Notes under the pieces: model-generated
Told to the model about the DNA's origin: nothing
Databases searched by the model: none
The model's input: the letters and a program-made list of their open reading frames with translations, nothing else
Shown: positions 18,307 through 29,000 of the stretch, one piece after another
Position numbering within the stretch: the stretch's first letter is position 1
Layout of the letters: each line of letters begins with the position of its first letter
Source: Spirosoma utsteinense
GTDB lineage: Bacteria > Bacteroidota > Bacteroidia > Cytophagales > Spirosomataceae
Length of the DNA stretch: 64,000 bases
Assembly (NCBI RefSeq): GCF_014282275.1
Contig: NZ_VFIA01000015.1
Location: forward strand, 96,290 to 160,289
Direction of reading: 5' to 3'
Translations under genes and position numbers: made by a program

Positions 18307-20724
18307 ATGTTCCGCAATTACCTGAAAGTCGCCTTTAGAACGCTCTGGAAACACCGCTCGCATACGTTTATCAACGTCGTGGGCCTATCGGTGGCGTTCG
18401 GAACGTGCGTGTTGTTGTTCCTGACGGCTACCTTTGAGCTATCGTACGATACCTTTCATACGGACGCCGACCGCATCTTCCGGCTAAACTTCCTGGCCTC
18501 GGAACGTGACGGAACATCCAGTCGAAGCGGCACCATGCCGTACGTAATTTCGCCCGCGCTCAAAGCCGAGTTTCCCGAACTGGAAGGCGTTTCCCGATTC
18601 TTCGACCGAACCTCCAGTGTCCGGCGAAAGGAGCAAACCTCCAACCAGGATGTCCGGCTGGTCGATGCTGATTTTCTGCACATGTTCAGCTTCCCGCTGC
18701 TGAAAGGGAATCCTAAAACGGCCCTGAACAGCCTGAGCGACATTGTCATCAGTGAGAAGATGGCCCAGGATGTGTTTGGCAAGGAAGATCCCATTGGCAA
18801 GCCGCTCGAACTGCGTATGATCGGCGCCTGGCAAACCTTTACCGTTACGGCCATTGTGAGTAATGCTCCCCGTAATTCTACGCTTACCTACAATGCGTTC
18901 ATTCGGAGTGAAAACTCGGCTGATTATCAGGCTAACAAGAGCCGCTGGGATTTTGGTAACCATGATGTGTACGTAAAGCTGAAGGCCGGTACCGACCCGC
19001 AAACGCTGCAACGGCGCACGCAGGCCTTCATGGAGAAGTACTTCGCCAAGGATATCAAGCAACAGAAAGAGCAGGGCTATCCAGTCAATGAACTGGGCTT
19101 TCAGCGGAGTCTGTTGCTGATACCCATGCGCGAAGTCCACTATGATACAGAAACCATGAACGGGGAGGCCATCAGCCGGGCTTATATCTACACGCTGATG
19201 CTGGTTGGGTTGTTTATTCTGGCCATTGCCTGCATCAATTTCATTAACCTGACCATTGCCCAGTCGATCACGCGGGCGCGGGAAGTGGGCGTCCGGAAGT
19301 CGCTGGGGGCGCAGCGGAGTCAGCTGTTTGGCCAGATCTGGGGCGAAACGCTGTTACTTTGTGTGGCGGCTCTACTCATCGGATTGGGACTGGCCTATGC
19401 CGTTCTGCCTACCTTCAACCGCCTGTTCCAGAGCCAGCTGACGATCGATAGTTTCCTGACACCCGGCACCTTGCTGGTAACGGGGCTGGGTTTTCTGCTT
19501 ATCTCGCTGGTAGCCGGGGGCTATCCATCCTGGTTCGTGACGCGCTTCAACGCCGTGGAGGTTCTGAAGGGGAGCGTGAAAATGAGCCGCCCGGGGCTGC
19601 TGCGCAATTCGCTCATCGTAACCCAGTTCACCATTGCCTGCCTGCTCATTGTCTGTACGATGATCATTCACCAGCAGATCACTTACCTGCAGCAAAAACC
19701 GATGGGGCTCGACAAGGATCAGGTAATCAGCGTACCCGTAGGCAACGAACTCAACGGCACTACCGTGCTGAAAGCCATGCGCGACAGACTGGCCAATCAG
19801 CCGACCATTGCTGCCGTGTCGGGGTCGGCGGTAAATATTGGTGCGGGTCTGGATGGTAGTTCGTCGCGGATGATGTTCGGCTTTCAATACGGCAAACGCG
19901 ACGTTAGCTGCGACTGGTTGCGGATCGACACCGATTACCTGAAAACGATGGGGGTGAAGCTGATTCAGGGACGCGACTTTAGCCCGGCGTTCAGCACCGA
20001 TTCCAGTTCATCCGTGCTCATTACGCAGAGTATGGCCAAAGCATTGGGTGAAACAAACCCGGTCGGGAAGTACATCAAACCCGACGATAAGGCCTACCAG
20101 ATCGTGGGTGTCGTGTCGGACTTCAACCTGTATTCCTTGCATGAGGAAGCCAAGCCCATTACGCTCCAGATGCAGTCAAACCACCCCATTATGTACGTGC
20201 TGGTTCGGGTGAATCCCCAGAATCTGGTCGGCGCGATGGAAGCGGTAAAAGCCGCCTGGAAAACGATAGCGCCGAAGCAGGAATTCATCGGCTCGTTTCT
20301 GGATGAAAACACCGAGCGCTGGTACCGCAAAGAGCAGCGGCTGGCCACCATTTTCACGTCGGCGGCTGTCATAGCCATCCTGTTGTCGTGCATGGGTCTG
20401 TTTTCCATCGCCCTGATCTCGATTCAGCAGCGGACCAAAGAAATTGGCGTGCGCAAAGTGCTGGGGGCCAGTGTGCCCAGTATCGTTGGACTGCTCTCCA
20501 AAGATTTCCTCAAACTGGTGGTGATCGGCATCTTCATTGCGAGTCCCATTGCGTGGTGGGCCATGAACAAATGGCTACAGGATTTTGCCTACAAGATCGA
20601 CGTGGAGTGGTGGGTATTCGTGCTGGCGGGGGTACTGGCCATTGGGATTGCGCTGGCCACGGTAAGCCTTCAGAGCATTCGGGCCGCGTTGATGAATCCC
20701 GTAAAGAGCTTACGAAGTGAATAA
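18307..20724 (+). CDS. FtsX/MacB-type ABC permease, second of three
   Basis: 805 residues with the same plan as the permease at 15393: N-terminal helix, MacB-type periplasmic domain, three helices (LMLVGLFILAIACINFINLTIAQ), second periplasmic domain and a C-terminal FtsX unit with RTKEIGVRKVLGASVPSIVG. The last 20 residues are nearly identical in pattern to the first permease, so the two are paralogues. They may form a heterodimer, or the three permeases may serve different substrates with one ATPase. A rho-independent terminator follows at 20751. Confidence 0.9.
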   Translation: MFRNYLKVAFRTLWKHRSHTFINVVGLSVAFGTCVLLFLTATFELSYDTFHTDADRIFRLNFLASERDGTSSRSGTMPYVISPALKAEFPELEGVSRFFDRTSSVRRKEQTSNQDVRLVDADFLHMFSFPLLKGNPKTALNSLSDIVISEKMAQDVFGKEDPIGKPLELRMIGAWQTFTVTAIVSNAPRNSTLTYNAFIRSENSADYQANKSRWDFGNHDVYVKLKAGTDPQTLQRRTQAFMEKYFAKDIKQQKEQGYPVNELGFQRSLLLIPMREVHYDTETMNGEAISRAYIYTLMLVGLFILAIACINFINLTIAQSITRAREVGVRKSLGAQRSQLFGQIWGETLLLCVAALLIGLGLAYAVLPTFNRLFQSQLTIDSFLTPGTLLVTGLGFLLISLVAGGYPSWFVTRFNAVEVLKGSVKMSRPGLLRNSLIVTQFTIACLLIVCTMIIHQQITYLQQKPMGLDKDQVISVPVGNELNGTTVLKAMRDRLANQPTIAAVSGSAVNIGAGLDGSSSRMMFGFQYGKRDVSCDWLRIDTDYLKTMGVKLIQGRDFSPAFSTDSSSSVLITQSMAKALGETNPVGKYIKPDDKAYQIVGVVSDFNLYSLHEEAKPITLQMQSNHPIMYVLVRVNPQNLVGAMEAVKAAWKTIAPKQEFIGSFLDENTERWYRKEQRLATIFTSAAVIAILLSCMGLFSIALISIQQRTKEIGVRKVLGASVPSIVGLLSKDFLKLVVIGIFIASPIAWWAMNKWLQDFAYKIDVEWWVFVLAGVLAIGIALATVSLQSIRAALMNPVKSLRSE

Positions 20725-20750
20725 GTAATACATTATTAATGGAACATCAG

Positions 20751-20786
20751 AAATGCACACGGGCGGTCCTGTGTGCATTTTTTGTT
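20751..20786 (+). terminator. Rho-independent terminator after the second permease
   Basis: A 10-bp perfect stem (AAATGCACAC at 20751-20760 pairing with 20771-20780) followed by a T-rich tail. It would end or attenuate transcription before the third permease, which may therefore be expressed at a lower level or from its own promoter. Confidence 0.85.
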
Positions 20787-20869
20787 CTTAACATTTTTTA
20801 AATGAACGGTTTATGGTGTCGGTTGTACCTTGCCTATTCAAAAAAATAGCGCCAGTAAGCCAATACGTC

Positions 20870-23317
20870 ATGCTCGAAAATTACATAAAGATCTCCCTGC
20901 GTAACCTTGCCCGAAGGCGGTTCTACGCGCTTGTGACCCTGCTTGGGCTAACGGTTGGGATTACGTTTCTGTTGCTGATTGCCAGCTACATTCAGGGCGA
21001 ACTGGCCGTGAACAAAACACTCCGGCATGCAAACCGGCAATACCTGCTTCAGAGCCGCTGGAAAGTGCCCGACATGGGCAGTGAGATGGGGTCGCCGGCA
21101 CCTATGGGGCCAACGCTTAAGCAGCTGTACCCCAATCTGATAGCTGGCTATTACCGCACCTATGGCGTGACAACCATCGTATCCAGTGGGCAGAACCACT
21201 TTCGGGAGTCGATGCAGATCGGTGACTCGACCTTGCTGTCTATGTTTGGTTTTCCACTGGCATACGGCGATCCAAAAACGGCGCTCAGTGAACCGAATAC
21301 GGTAGTTATTACAACCGCGTTGGCCCAAAAGTATTTTACTGAAACGAATGTGCTTCGGCGGCAACTGACCATACAAACGCCGGGTGCAGGCAAACAGGTT
21401 TTTACCATTACGGGGGTATTGCGTGATCAGGATCAACCCGACAATAGCGTCACGCATTTATTCGAGCAGCGGGAGCAGTTGTTTGTTTCCATGCGAAACT
21501 TCGGCTACTTCTCCGACGCAAGCGGTCTGAACGCCTGGGAAAACCGGAGCATCATCACCTACCTGGAACTACAACCAGGCACTTCGGCAGAACAACTAAA
21601 GCAGCCCTTCGTCCAAACGCTGAAGACGCACGCACCCCCCGATATTCGGGCAAATTTACAGCCTTACCTGAGTCCGCTGAGTAGCTATCATCTGAAAGCG
21701 AACAAGGGTCTGGTCGAAAAAATGCTGCTGACGCTGTCCATTATCGCGTTGTTTATTCTGCTGATGGCCGTAGTTAATTTCGTCAATATCACTATCGGTA
21801 TGTCGGCAACACGGCTTCGGGAAATTGGCGTTCGGAAGGTATTGGGTGGCTTTCAGAAACAGGTGATTGCTCAGTTTCTGATCGAGGCCCTGTTATTAAC
21901 CGCCGGTGCCACCTTGCTGGCGTTGGGCTGTTACGAACTCGTTCGGTCAACGTTCGCTACGTTGCTGGATAAACCGGTACCGTCGCTGCTGGATTGGTCG
22001 CCCTATGCTTTTCTGGCTCTGGCGGGCCTGGTATTGATCATTGGTTTACTGGCGGGCAGTTATCCGGCTTTTGTGCTGTCGAGTATGCCTTCGGTAGAAT
22101 CGCTTAAAGGACGGGCCGCGTTCGGAAAGCTAGCGGCATCGTTGCAACAAGGAATTGGCTTTCGTCGGGCGTTGATCGTCTTTCAGTTCACGGTGGCCAT
22201 TCTGGTGTTTGTGGGCGCAGTCGTTATCAATGGCCAGGTTACGTACTTTTTTAGTAAGAATCTAGGTTATCAAAAAGACCAGATATTGGCTATAAAGTCC
22301 GTTCCCCGCGACTGGTCGCCTGCGGGTGTGCAACGAATGGAAGGCATACGAAACCAACTGGCGCGTATTTCGGGTGTGGATGGCGTGAGCCTGTCGTTCG
22401 AGATTCCGGATGGTGCAAGCAGCGGGAGTGTCAGTCTGTTTGCGCAGGGACAGGACAGCACACAGTCCATCACGGCAAATTCAGTCACCACCGACGAACG
22501 GTATGCCCAAACGTATGGGTTGACGCTGAAAGCAGGTCAGTTTTTCCATGCCAACGGTGGAAGTTATGACTCCCTGGCAGTCGTGTTGAACGAATCAGCA
22601 ACGAAAGCACTGGGCTATGCCAGCCCGGAAAAGGCATTGGGGCAGCAGGTTCTGTTTCGTGGCGGCACCTTTCGAGTTGGTGGCGTCCTGACCGATTTTC
22701 ACTTCGGCTCGCTGCGGGAAACCATCAGGCCACTGGTCTTCATTCCGGTCAGAAAAGACCCTATTTACCGGTATTTATCTATTAAAATTGCTCCCGGCAG
22801 GCAGGCAGGCGGAAGCTTACCCGAAACGGTAGCCGCCATTGGTGATGAGTGGGCGCGGTTGTTTCCCGATGCGCCCTTCGACTATTCGTTCATGGACGAC
22901 ACGCTCCAGAAGCTGTACAAAACCGAAATTCAGCTTCAACGGGCTTCCCGGCTGGCGACCACGCTGGCCCTGATCATCGTTTTGCTTGGCGTGTTGGGGC
23001 TAGTCTCGCTGAACGTGACCCACCGGACCAAAGAGATCGGGATTCGGAAAGTGCTGGGCTCCTCGACGTTCGGCATTGTCAATCTATTCATGACCGAATT
23101 TGCCCTCATCCTGGTGATTGCCAACGTCATTGCCTGGCCCGTAGCCTATTACCTGCTCAGCGACTGGCTAACTCAATTTGCCTACCGAACCGATTTGTCG
23201 TGGTGGCCTTTTGCGCTGGTAGCCATTTGTTTAGCGCTACTAACGGGATTGATCGTCAGTACGCAAACGATCAAAGCGGCCTTGGCGAATCCAGTGAAAT
23301 CGTTGCGAAGTGAGTAG
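20870..23317 (+). CDS. FtsX/MacB-type ABC permease, third of three
   Basis: 815 residues from ATG 20870 (MLENYIKISLRNLARRRFYA), preferred over the upstream in-frame start at 20813, which only adds residues before the conserved opening. Same double-FtsX plan as the two preceding permeases but more divergent, with HRTKEIGIRKVLGSSTFG near the end. It lies beyond a terminator at 20751-20786, so it may be a separate transcription unit. A small hairpin follows its stop codon. Confidence 0.88.
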   Translation: MLENYIKISLRNLARRRFYALVTLLGLTVGITFLLLIASYIQGELAVNKTLRHANRQYLLQSRWKVPDMGSEMGSPAPMGPTLKQLYPNLIAGYYRTYGVTTIVSSGQNHFRESMQIGDSTLLSMFGFPLAYGDPKTALSEPNTVVITTALAQKYFTETNVLRRQLTIQTPGAGKQVFTITGVLRDQDQPDNSVTHLFEQREQLFVSMRNFGYFSDASGLNAWENRSIITYLELQPGTSAEQLKQPFVQTLKTHAPPDIRANLQPYLSPLSSYHLKANKGLVEKMLLTLSIIALFILLMAVVNFVNITIGMSATRLREIGVRKVLGGFQKQVIAQFLIEALLLTAGATLLALGCYELVRSTFATLLDKPVPSLLDWSPYAFLALAGLVLIIGLLAGSYPAFVLSSMPSVESLKGRAAFGKLAASLQQGIGFRRALIVFQFTVAILVFVGAVVINGQVTYFFSKNLGYQKDQILAIKSVPRDWSPAGVQRMEGIRNQLARISGVDGVSLSFEIPDGASSGSVSLFAQGQDSTQSITANSVTTDERYAQTYGLTLKAGQFFHANGGSYDSLAVVLNESATKALGYASPEKALGQQVLFRGGTFRVGGVLTDFHFGSLRETIRPLVFIPVRKDPIYRYLSIKIAPGRQAGGSLPETVAAIGDEWARLFPDAPFDYSFMDDTLQKLYKTEIQLQRASRLATTLALIIVLLGVLGLVSLNVTHRTKEIGIRKVLGSSTFGIVNLFMTEFALILVIANVIAWPVAYYLLSDWLTQFAYRTDLSWWPFALVAICLALLTGLIVSTQTIKAALANPVKSLRSE

Positions 23318-23338
23318 AGACGTAACCCTTTGCGTCTC
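23317..23338 (+). terminator. Small hairpin at the end of the third permease
   Basis: GAGACG at 23317-23322 pairs with CGTCTC at 23333-23338 around a 10-nt loop, beginning at the last base of the stop codon. The stem is short and there is no T-run, so terminator activity is uncertain. Confidence 0.35.
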
Positions 23339-23346
23339 CTGACCAG

Positions 23347-24025
23347 ATGGCGGGGGATGTGTTTTACCTGGCCCTGAACTATAACCAGATCAACGGTACC
23401 TTCAACCGCTACGAGTCGGGCGCGACCCCGGGGGCCCCATTGGCCGGATGCGGGGGCGCAACCGGGACTACTTCTTTGGCCGGGTGTACGCCTACGGCTA
23501 CGACGGGGCGGGCCGCTTGAGTGGTTCGGAGTACACGGGCAACACGGGCGAGGACTACAAAGTGAGCAACCTCACTTACGAGTCGGACGCGACCCCGGAA
23601 GAGCGGCAACCTGCTGACCCTCAGGCGGGGCGTGAGCGGGGGCATCGACCAGTTAAGCTACAGCTACGGGTCGGGCAACAGCCTGTTGAGCGTGAGTGAT
23701 GCGAGCGCTAACACGGCGGGCTTTTCGGATGGCAACAAGAGTGGCAACGACTACACCTACTGGCCTGACGGGAGCCTGAAGAGTGATCTGAACCGAGGCA
23801 TCAGCCAGATACAATACAACCTCCTGAAGCTGCCCAGCCAGCTCAGTTTCAGTAGTGGCAAGGTAGTCACGATACGTTACGATGCCCAGGGCACCAAGCT
23901 CAGCATGAGCAGCACCGTAGCGGGAGCCACCACCCATCGGGACTACGTAGCGGGAGTGTACCAGTACCAGACCTTGCCGGACGCTGGCCGAGATCGCCCA
24001 CGAGGAGGGGCGCTACCATTTTTAA
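23347..24025 (+). pseudogene. RHS-repeat protein remnant (frameshifted)
   Basis: Translation gives typical RHS/YD-repeat pieces but in three changing frames: ALNYNQINGTFNRYESG, then RVYAYGYDGAGRLSGSEY in another frame, then the repeats IDQLSYSYGSGNSLLSVSD and YTYWPDGSLKSD back in the first, and finally LAEIAHEEGRYHF ending at a stop at 24025. The start and the rest of the RHS core and toxin tip are missing. This is a decayed fragment of a large secreted polymorphic toxin or cell-surface protein, with GC-rich repetitive sequence. It is unlikely to be functional. Confidence 0.75.
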
Positions 24026-24352
24026 ATGAGATACTCCCCTGAATTCGGGGTCGTCATTGGCGTGGCAGGGATTCAACAGCGAAATGTGAGTAGCTTCTCT
24101 ATGATGTTTTACCTCCCCTGGTAAACAGCAAATTATTCATGTAGATTTATGCCAGCGCTGCCATATGCTCTCTTGTCGGTCTTTTCATGCCATTGAGCGG
24201 ACCATTATTGAGCATCTACTTGCCCTGCTTATACCCGGATTGGTTGGCTACTTCTGTCAGAATGCGCCAACTCCCTCTCAACGTACTATATAAATCAGTA
24301 TCTGTTGCCGACCCTCGGCTAACAGCGTTTTGTTATATCCACCCCTTCCTGT
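24026..24352. other. Non-coding stretch after the RHS remnant
   Basis: 327 bp without a convincing gene. It follows the truncated RHS fragment and holds no tRNA, no IS end that I recognise and no strong hairpin apart from a small CCCC/GGGG pairing near 24035. It presumably carries the promoter of the following gene. Confidence 0.5.
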
Positions 24353-24922
24353 ATGAAAGCAAACTACCTGCTTATTCCCCTGCTTGCCTGGGCCACGCTC
24401 TCTATTACGACGGCACAGAACCGCCCGGCCCGATCCACCGGGGCTGTACTCGACCTGGGAATCCGACTGCAAAATTCCGTCAATCTATACGCCGAAAACG
24501 GTATCACGGCCCAGTACACGCACCCGAAACTGGCGTCGAAACGACTCTACATCGGTCTTAGCTACGTTACCTCCCGGCTGGGAACGGCCTTGAACTCGAA
24601 CGCCATTAAACAGGACAACTTCCTGGCGTCGGCTTCCTACTACTTCCGGCCGAACTGGCTGGTCCGGCCGGTTGCCAGGGTCAATGTAGGCTATTTTGCT
24701 GCCGATTATGGGAGCAGCCTATTCGATGTGTTGCCGAAGACATCCCTGCTGGCCTCGCCCGAATTTGGCCTGTGCTACTGCCCGAATTTTCCGCTTAAAA
24801 TCAACGCGTCTATCGGCTATAACGTCATTACGGGTGATGGCCTGACGGGCCCCGGCACGCTGTATCCCGTTTTCATACAGACCAGTGTTACCTGGAACAT
24901 TCTCAAAAGCGCTAAAAACTGA
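24353..24922 (+). CDS. Secreted outer-membrane beta-barrel-like protein, unknown function
   Basis: 189 residues. The signal peptide is clear (MKANYLLIPLLAWATLSITTAQ). The mature part alternates hydrophobic and polar residues in short strands (YIGLSYVTSRLG, FLASASYYFRPNWLVRPVARVNVGYF, FPLKINASIGYNVI), consistent with a small eight- to ten-stranded outer-membrane barrel. No catalytic motif was recognised. It is followed after 1 bp by the lipoprotein hydrolase at 24924, so the two genes probably form an operon; what they do together is not evident. Confidence 0.65.
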   Translation: MKANYLLIPLLAWATLSITTAQNRPARSTGAVLDLGIRLQNSVNLYAENGITAQYTHPKLASKRLYIGLSYVTSRLGTALNSNAIKQDNFLASASYYFRPNWLVRPVARVNVGYFAADYGSSLFDVLPKTSLLASPEFGLCYCPNFPLKINASIGYNVITGDGLTGPGTLYPVFIQTSVTWNILKSAKN

Positions 24923-24923
24923 T

Positions 24924-25856
24924 ATGAAAACAATCATCAGCCTGGTGGTTCTGGTCGTCGCCGGTCTGGCCTGCTCATCCGAACCAACCATTACCAAAGA
25001 CATGCTGGACGGCGGTACGCTGTTCGACCCCTCGCTTTACAACCCCGGAAAATACCTGGTTTCAAAAGCCACGCCCAACCCTACTGCCGAGCAGGCACGA
25101 AAACCAGTTATTATCGCCTGTCACGGCTACTCGGCGACAACGTTCGAGTGGGATGAATTCCGGACCTGGGCCAACGGCCGGACCGATTTTCAGCTGTCGC
25201 AGGTGCTGCTGGGTGGGCACGGTCGTAGTTACGAAGACTTTAAGAAGTCGACCTGGCAGGACTGGCAACTGGCGATCAAGGACGAGTATGAGCAACTGGT
25301 AAAGGCAGGGTATACCAATATCAGCCTGCTAGGCTCGTCGACCAGTGGTGCGCTCCTGCTGGAACTCGTCAGTTCGGGTTATTTCAATAACCGGCTGGTG
25401 CCGCGTAATCTGTTGCTGGTCGACCCTATTGTCATTCCGTCCGACAAAACGCTATCGCTCATTGGTGTGGTTGGGCCTATGCTGGGCTATATTGAAACCG
25501 AGCAATCGGCCGAAGAAGACAAAGTATATTACCACTTCCGGCCGCAGGAGACGTTACAGCAACTGCAAAAACTGCTGACCGTTGTCCGTCAGGATCTGGA
25601 GAGCGGCATAAGGATACCGCCCGCCTGTACCCTGAAAGTGTATAAGTCGAAGAAAGACCCGACGGCCGATCCGGTGAGTGCGGTCCTGATTGATAAAGGC
25701 ACGAAAACAGCCGACGGCAAACCGATTGATGTTGCGCTGATCGATTCAGATCTGCACGTGTATACCCGATTGACATTGCGGAGTCAGGTGACGCCCAAAG
25801 ACCAGCAAAACCAGACAGAAACCTTTGCCGACATTGTAGGCCGGGTAGTACGGTGA
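24924..25856 (+). CDS. Alpha/beta hydrolase lipoprotein
   Basis: 310 residues from ATG 24924 (MKTIISLVVLVVAGLACSSE), a lipoprotein signal with lipobox LACS. The body has an alpha/beta-hydrolase fold: IIACHGYSATTFEWDEF (oxyanion loop), a nucleophile elbow GSSTSG, and SDLHVYT near the end as a possible catalytic His region. It resembles serine aminopeptidase/monoglyceride-lipase-type hydrolases. The upstream frame starting at 24885 overlaps the preceding gene and lacks a signal, so it was rejected. Substrate unknown; probably on a membrane surface. Confidence 0.75.
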   Translation: MKTIISLVVLVVAGLACSSEPTITKDMLDGGTLFDPSLYNPGKYLVSKATPNPTAEQARKPVIIACHGYSATTFEWDEFRTWANGRTDFQLSQVLLGGHGRSYEDFKKSTWQDWQLAIKDEYEQLVKAGYTNISLLGSSTSGALLLELVSSGYFNNRLVPRNLLLVDPIVIPSDKTLSLIGVVGPMLGYIETEQSAEEDKVYYHFRPQETLQQLQKLLTVVRQDLESGIRIPPACTLKVYKSKKDPTADPVSAVLIDKGTKTADGKPIDVALIDSDLHVYTRLTLRSQVTPKDQQNQTETFADIVGRVVR

Positions 25857-26078
25857 TTACACGGGTCAGTAAATTTTAAATTATTTTAATTACTTAACAC
25901 AGCACCCGGATTTTTAACAGAATGATGGAGTAGATTTTCATAAGAGACTGATTTTCTTGGCGCTATAAGCTTTTGCCAATCAGCTGCTTATTGTGAAATT
26001 GTTAAAAGTAATTTTTGCTTTTGCTACGTAGTTCCTGGTCTGGTAATATCGCCCCTTAATCAATTAATCTGTCCCCGT

Positions 26079-29000
26079 ATGGCTTATATATACACGTCAT
26101 CCCCACCCTTAAAATTTCTGATTTCCCTGAGCCTGCTGATCGTATCGATCGGGCAGGTAACCCCGTTGTTCGCCCGCGGGCCGATGGCAATAGGTCAAAA
26201 AACGGCCGATATTACCGTTAGCGGACGGATTACCGATGCCGCGACCAACGAAGCGCTGGCGGGCTGTACGGTTGTGGTGAAGGGTACCCAGCGTGGTACT
26301 ACTACCGATGCGAACGGTAATTTTCAGCTAACTGTCCCCACCGAAAACAGCGTACTGGTGTTCGGCTTTATTGGGTTCATTTCGCAGGAGATCGTCGTTG
26401 GAAACAGCAGCACCATCAACGTAGCGCTCAAGGCAGCGGCCTCGGAGTTGAACCAGGTCGTTGTGATCGGATACGGCAGCACCACGAAAAAAGACATGAC
26501 CGGCTCGGTGAAATCGGTCAAGAGCACCGAATTCAACCGGGGTGTGATCAACTCCCCCGAGCAACTCTTGCAGGGCAAAGTAGCCGGCGTAAACGTAACC
26601 GCCGTTAGCGGTGAGCCGGGTGCACGGCAAACGATTACCGTACGCGGCCCTGGTGGCGTTCGAACGGGCAGTACCCCCCTCTTCGTACTGGATGGTATTC
26701 CGCTCGACAACTCGAGCACCGGTGGAGCGACCAACCCCCTCAACTTTCTGAATCCGCAGGATATTGAAGCCATGGACGTGTTGAAAGATGCGTCGGCAAC
26801 GGCAATCTATGGTGCCCGCGGAGCCAACGGCGTCATTCTGATCACAACCAAAAAAGGAAAAGCCGGTTCCAACAACCTGACGCTTTCGACAAACCTGGGC
26901 ATCTCCAATGTGGCGCGGCCTTTTCCGCTGTTCGGCGCCGACGAATACCGCCGGCAGGTGGCGGCTGCGGGTGGCGTTGTCGATGACCAGAAAGCGTCGA
27001 CCGACTGGCAGCGTGAAATCAGCCGACAGGCCACGACGAGGGAATACAACCTGGGTTTTAGTGGCGGGGCCGATAAGCTGACGTTCTACGGATCGCTGGG
27101 TGTGCAAAATCAGGAGGGTGTCCTGAAAAACAGTAAGTTGAACCGCTATACCGGCCGTTTCAACGCGTCGCAGAAGTTTATGGACGACCGGCTGACGCTC
27201 GATGTCAACCTGACGGCGTCGCAAACGGTTAACGAACGGCCACCGATCGAGAATATCGTTGGAGCCGCTTTATCGGCCAACCCGACCTACCCCGCCTATG
27301 ATGCCAGTGGCGTACCGGTTCGGTATCAGGCGTTCACCAATCCGCTTGTTTCCCTTCAGCTTCAGAAGGATATAACCACCATAAACCGGGTTGTTGCGAG
27401 CGTATCGCCCTCGTTCAAGATCACGAAGGATCTGGTATACAAACTCAACCTGGGTATCGACAATGCCACGTCGACCCGCGATCAGCAGTCGCTGGCCAGC
27501 ACGGTGCCGCAGCAGGACGGGCGGCTCGAAAGTGCCTACGGGACCAATCGCAACGTGCTGATCGAGAATTACTTCACCTACAATCGGGGCTGGAACAACC
27601 ACAACCTGACGGCCCTGGCGGGTCATTCCTACCAGAAATTCTATATTCAAAACCGGGGCTGGAGCATTAATAAATTTCCGATCACGCCCATTGAGCCAAT
27701 CTATAATCCCGGTTTGGGGCAGGACCTGACGCTGGCTAATAATCGGCCCACCGGGGATGCGCTTGAGAACGAGTTGCAATCGTTTTTCTCGCGGGTCAAC
27801 TACCAGTACCGAAACCGCTATCTGGTAACGGCTACGGTCCGGGCCGACGGGTCGAGCAAGTTCGGGGCTAACAACAAATACGGCGTTTTCCCCTCGTTCT
27901 CGGCTGGCTGGCGGCTTTCTGAAGAGTCGTTCCTGCAATCGGGGCCGTTCTCGGACCTGAAACTGAGGCTGGGCTGGGGCCAGACCGGGAACCAGGAAAT
28001 TCCGTCCAAGATCACCCAGGCCCTGTTTACGTCGAACGTTTCGGCTACGACCAGTTACCCGCTCGATGGTACGACAACCTACCCGGCCGGTACAACCTAC
28101 ACCCGGCTTGCCAACCCGGACATTCAGTGGGAGCTATCGAGTCAAACCGACCTGGGTCTGGATTTTGGCTTGTTCAACGGAGCGCTGACGGGTACGGTGG
28201 ATCTGTTTCGCAAAGTGTCGGGCAAAATTCTGCTGGAAGTTATTCCATCCGACCCCATTCAGCCAGCCGCTACCTACTGGACGAATGTTCCCAACATGAC
28301 CATTACCAACCAGGGACTTGAGCTGGATCTAAATTACCGTTACGTGAGCCAGGGTGGCTTTCGCTTCGATCTGGGCGGTAATATCACGTTCATTAAAAAC
28401 GTAGTGAATAATTCGCCCTACTCGGTGATCACGTCTGGATCGGCAACGGGATCGGGGCTGACCTCGGCCACGGTCAACGGCTACGTCAACGACCAGCCGA
28501 TCGGTACGTTCTTCCTGCGCGAATACGTCGGTATTGATGAGAAAGGCGTGAGCAAGTACCGCGACCTCGACGGCGATGGGGTGGCAGGCACCGATAAAGA
28601 CCGGATTGCCGCTGGCAGTGCGTTGCCAACGCGGCAGTTCAACATTAACGGAAACGTGGCCTACAAAGGGTTTGACCTGGCGGCCAATTTCAACGGTGTA
28701 TCGGGCAACAAGATCTACGACAACACGGCCAATGCCTTTTTCTATAAGGCACGTCTGGTGAAAGGGCTGAACGGTCCCCTGGAAGCCATCGGCGAACCAA
28801 ACGAGTCGATCAACAACTCGGCTCCGGTATCGACCCGATTCCTGAAAGATGGCGCTTTCTTCCGGCTGAACAACCTCACGCTGGGCTACAGCCTGGACCC
28901 CAAACGGATTGGTCTGAACCGGTGGATTACCGGCATCCGGCTATCGGCGACGGGCCAGAACCTGTTCGTCATCACCAAGTATAACGGGTTCGATCCGGAG

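Noticed and set aside
20813..20869. Earlier start for the third permease
   Set aside because: It adds 19 residues that have no counterpart in the paralogues, which start at the MLENY/MFRNY motif.
26328..27224. 298-codon minus-strand frame within susC
   Set aside because: Antisense to conserved SusC plug-domain sequence. No domain seen.
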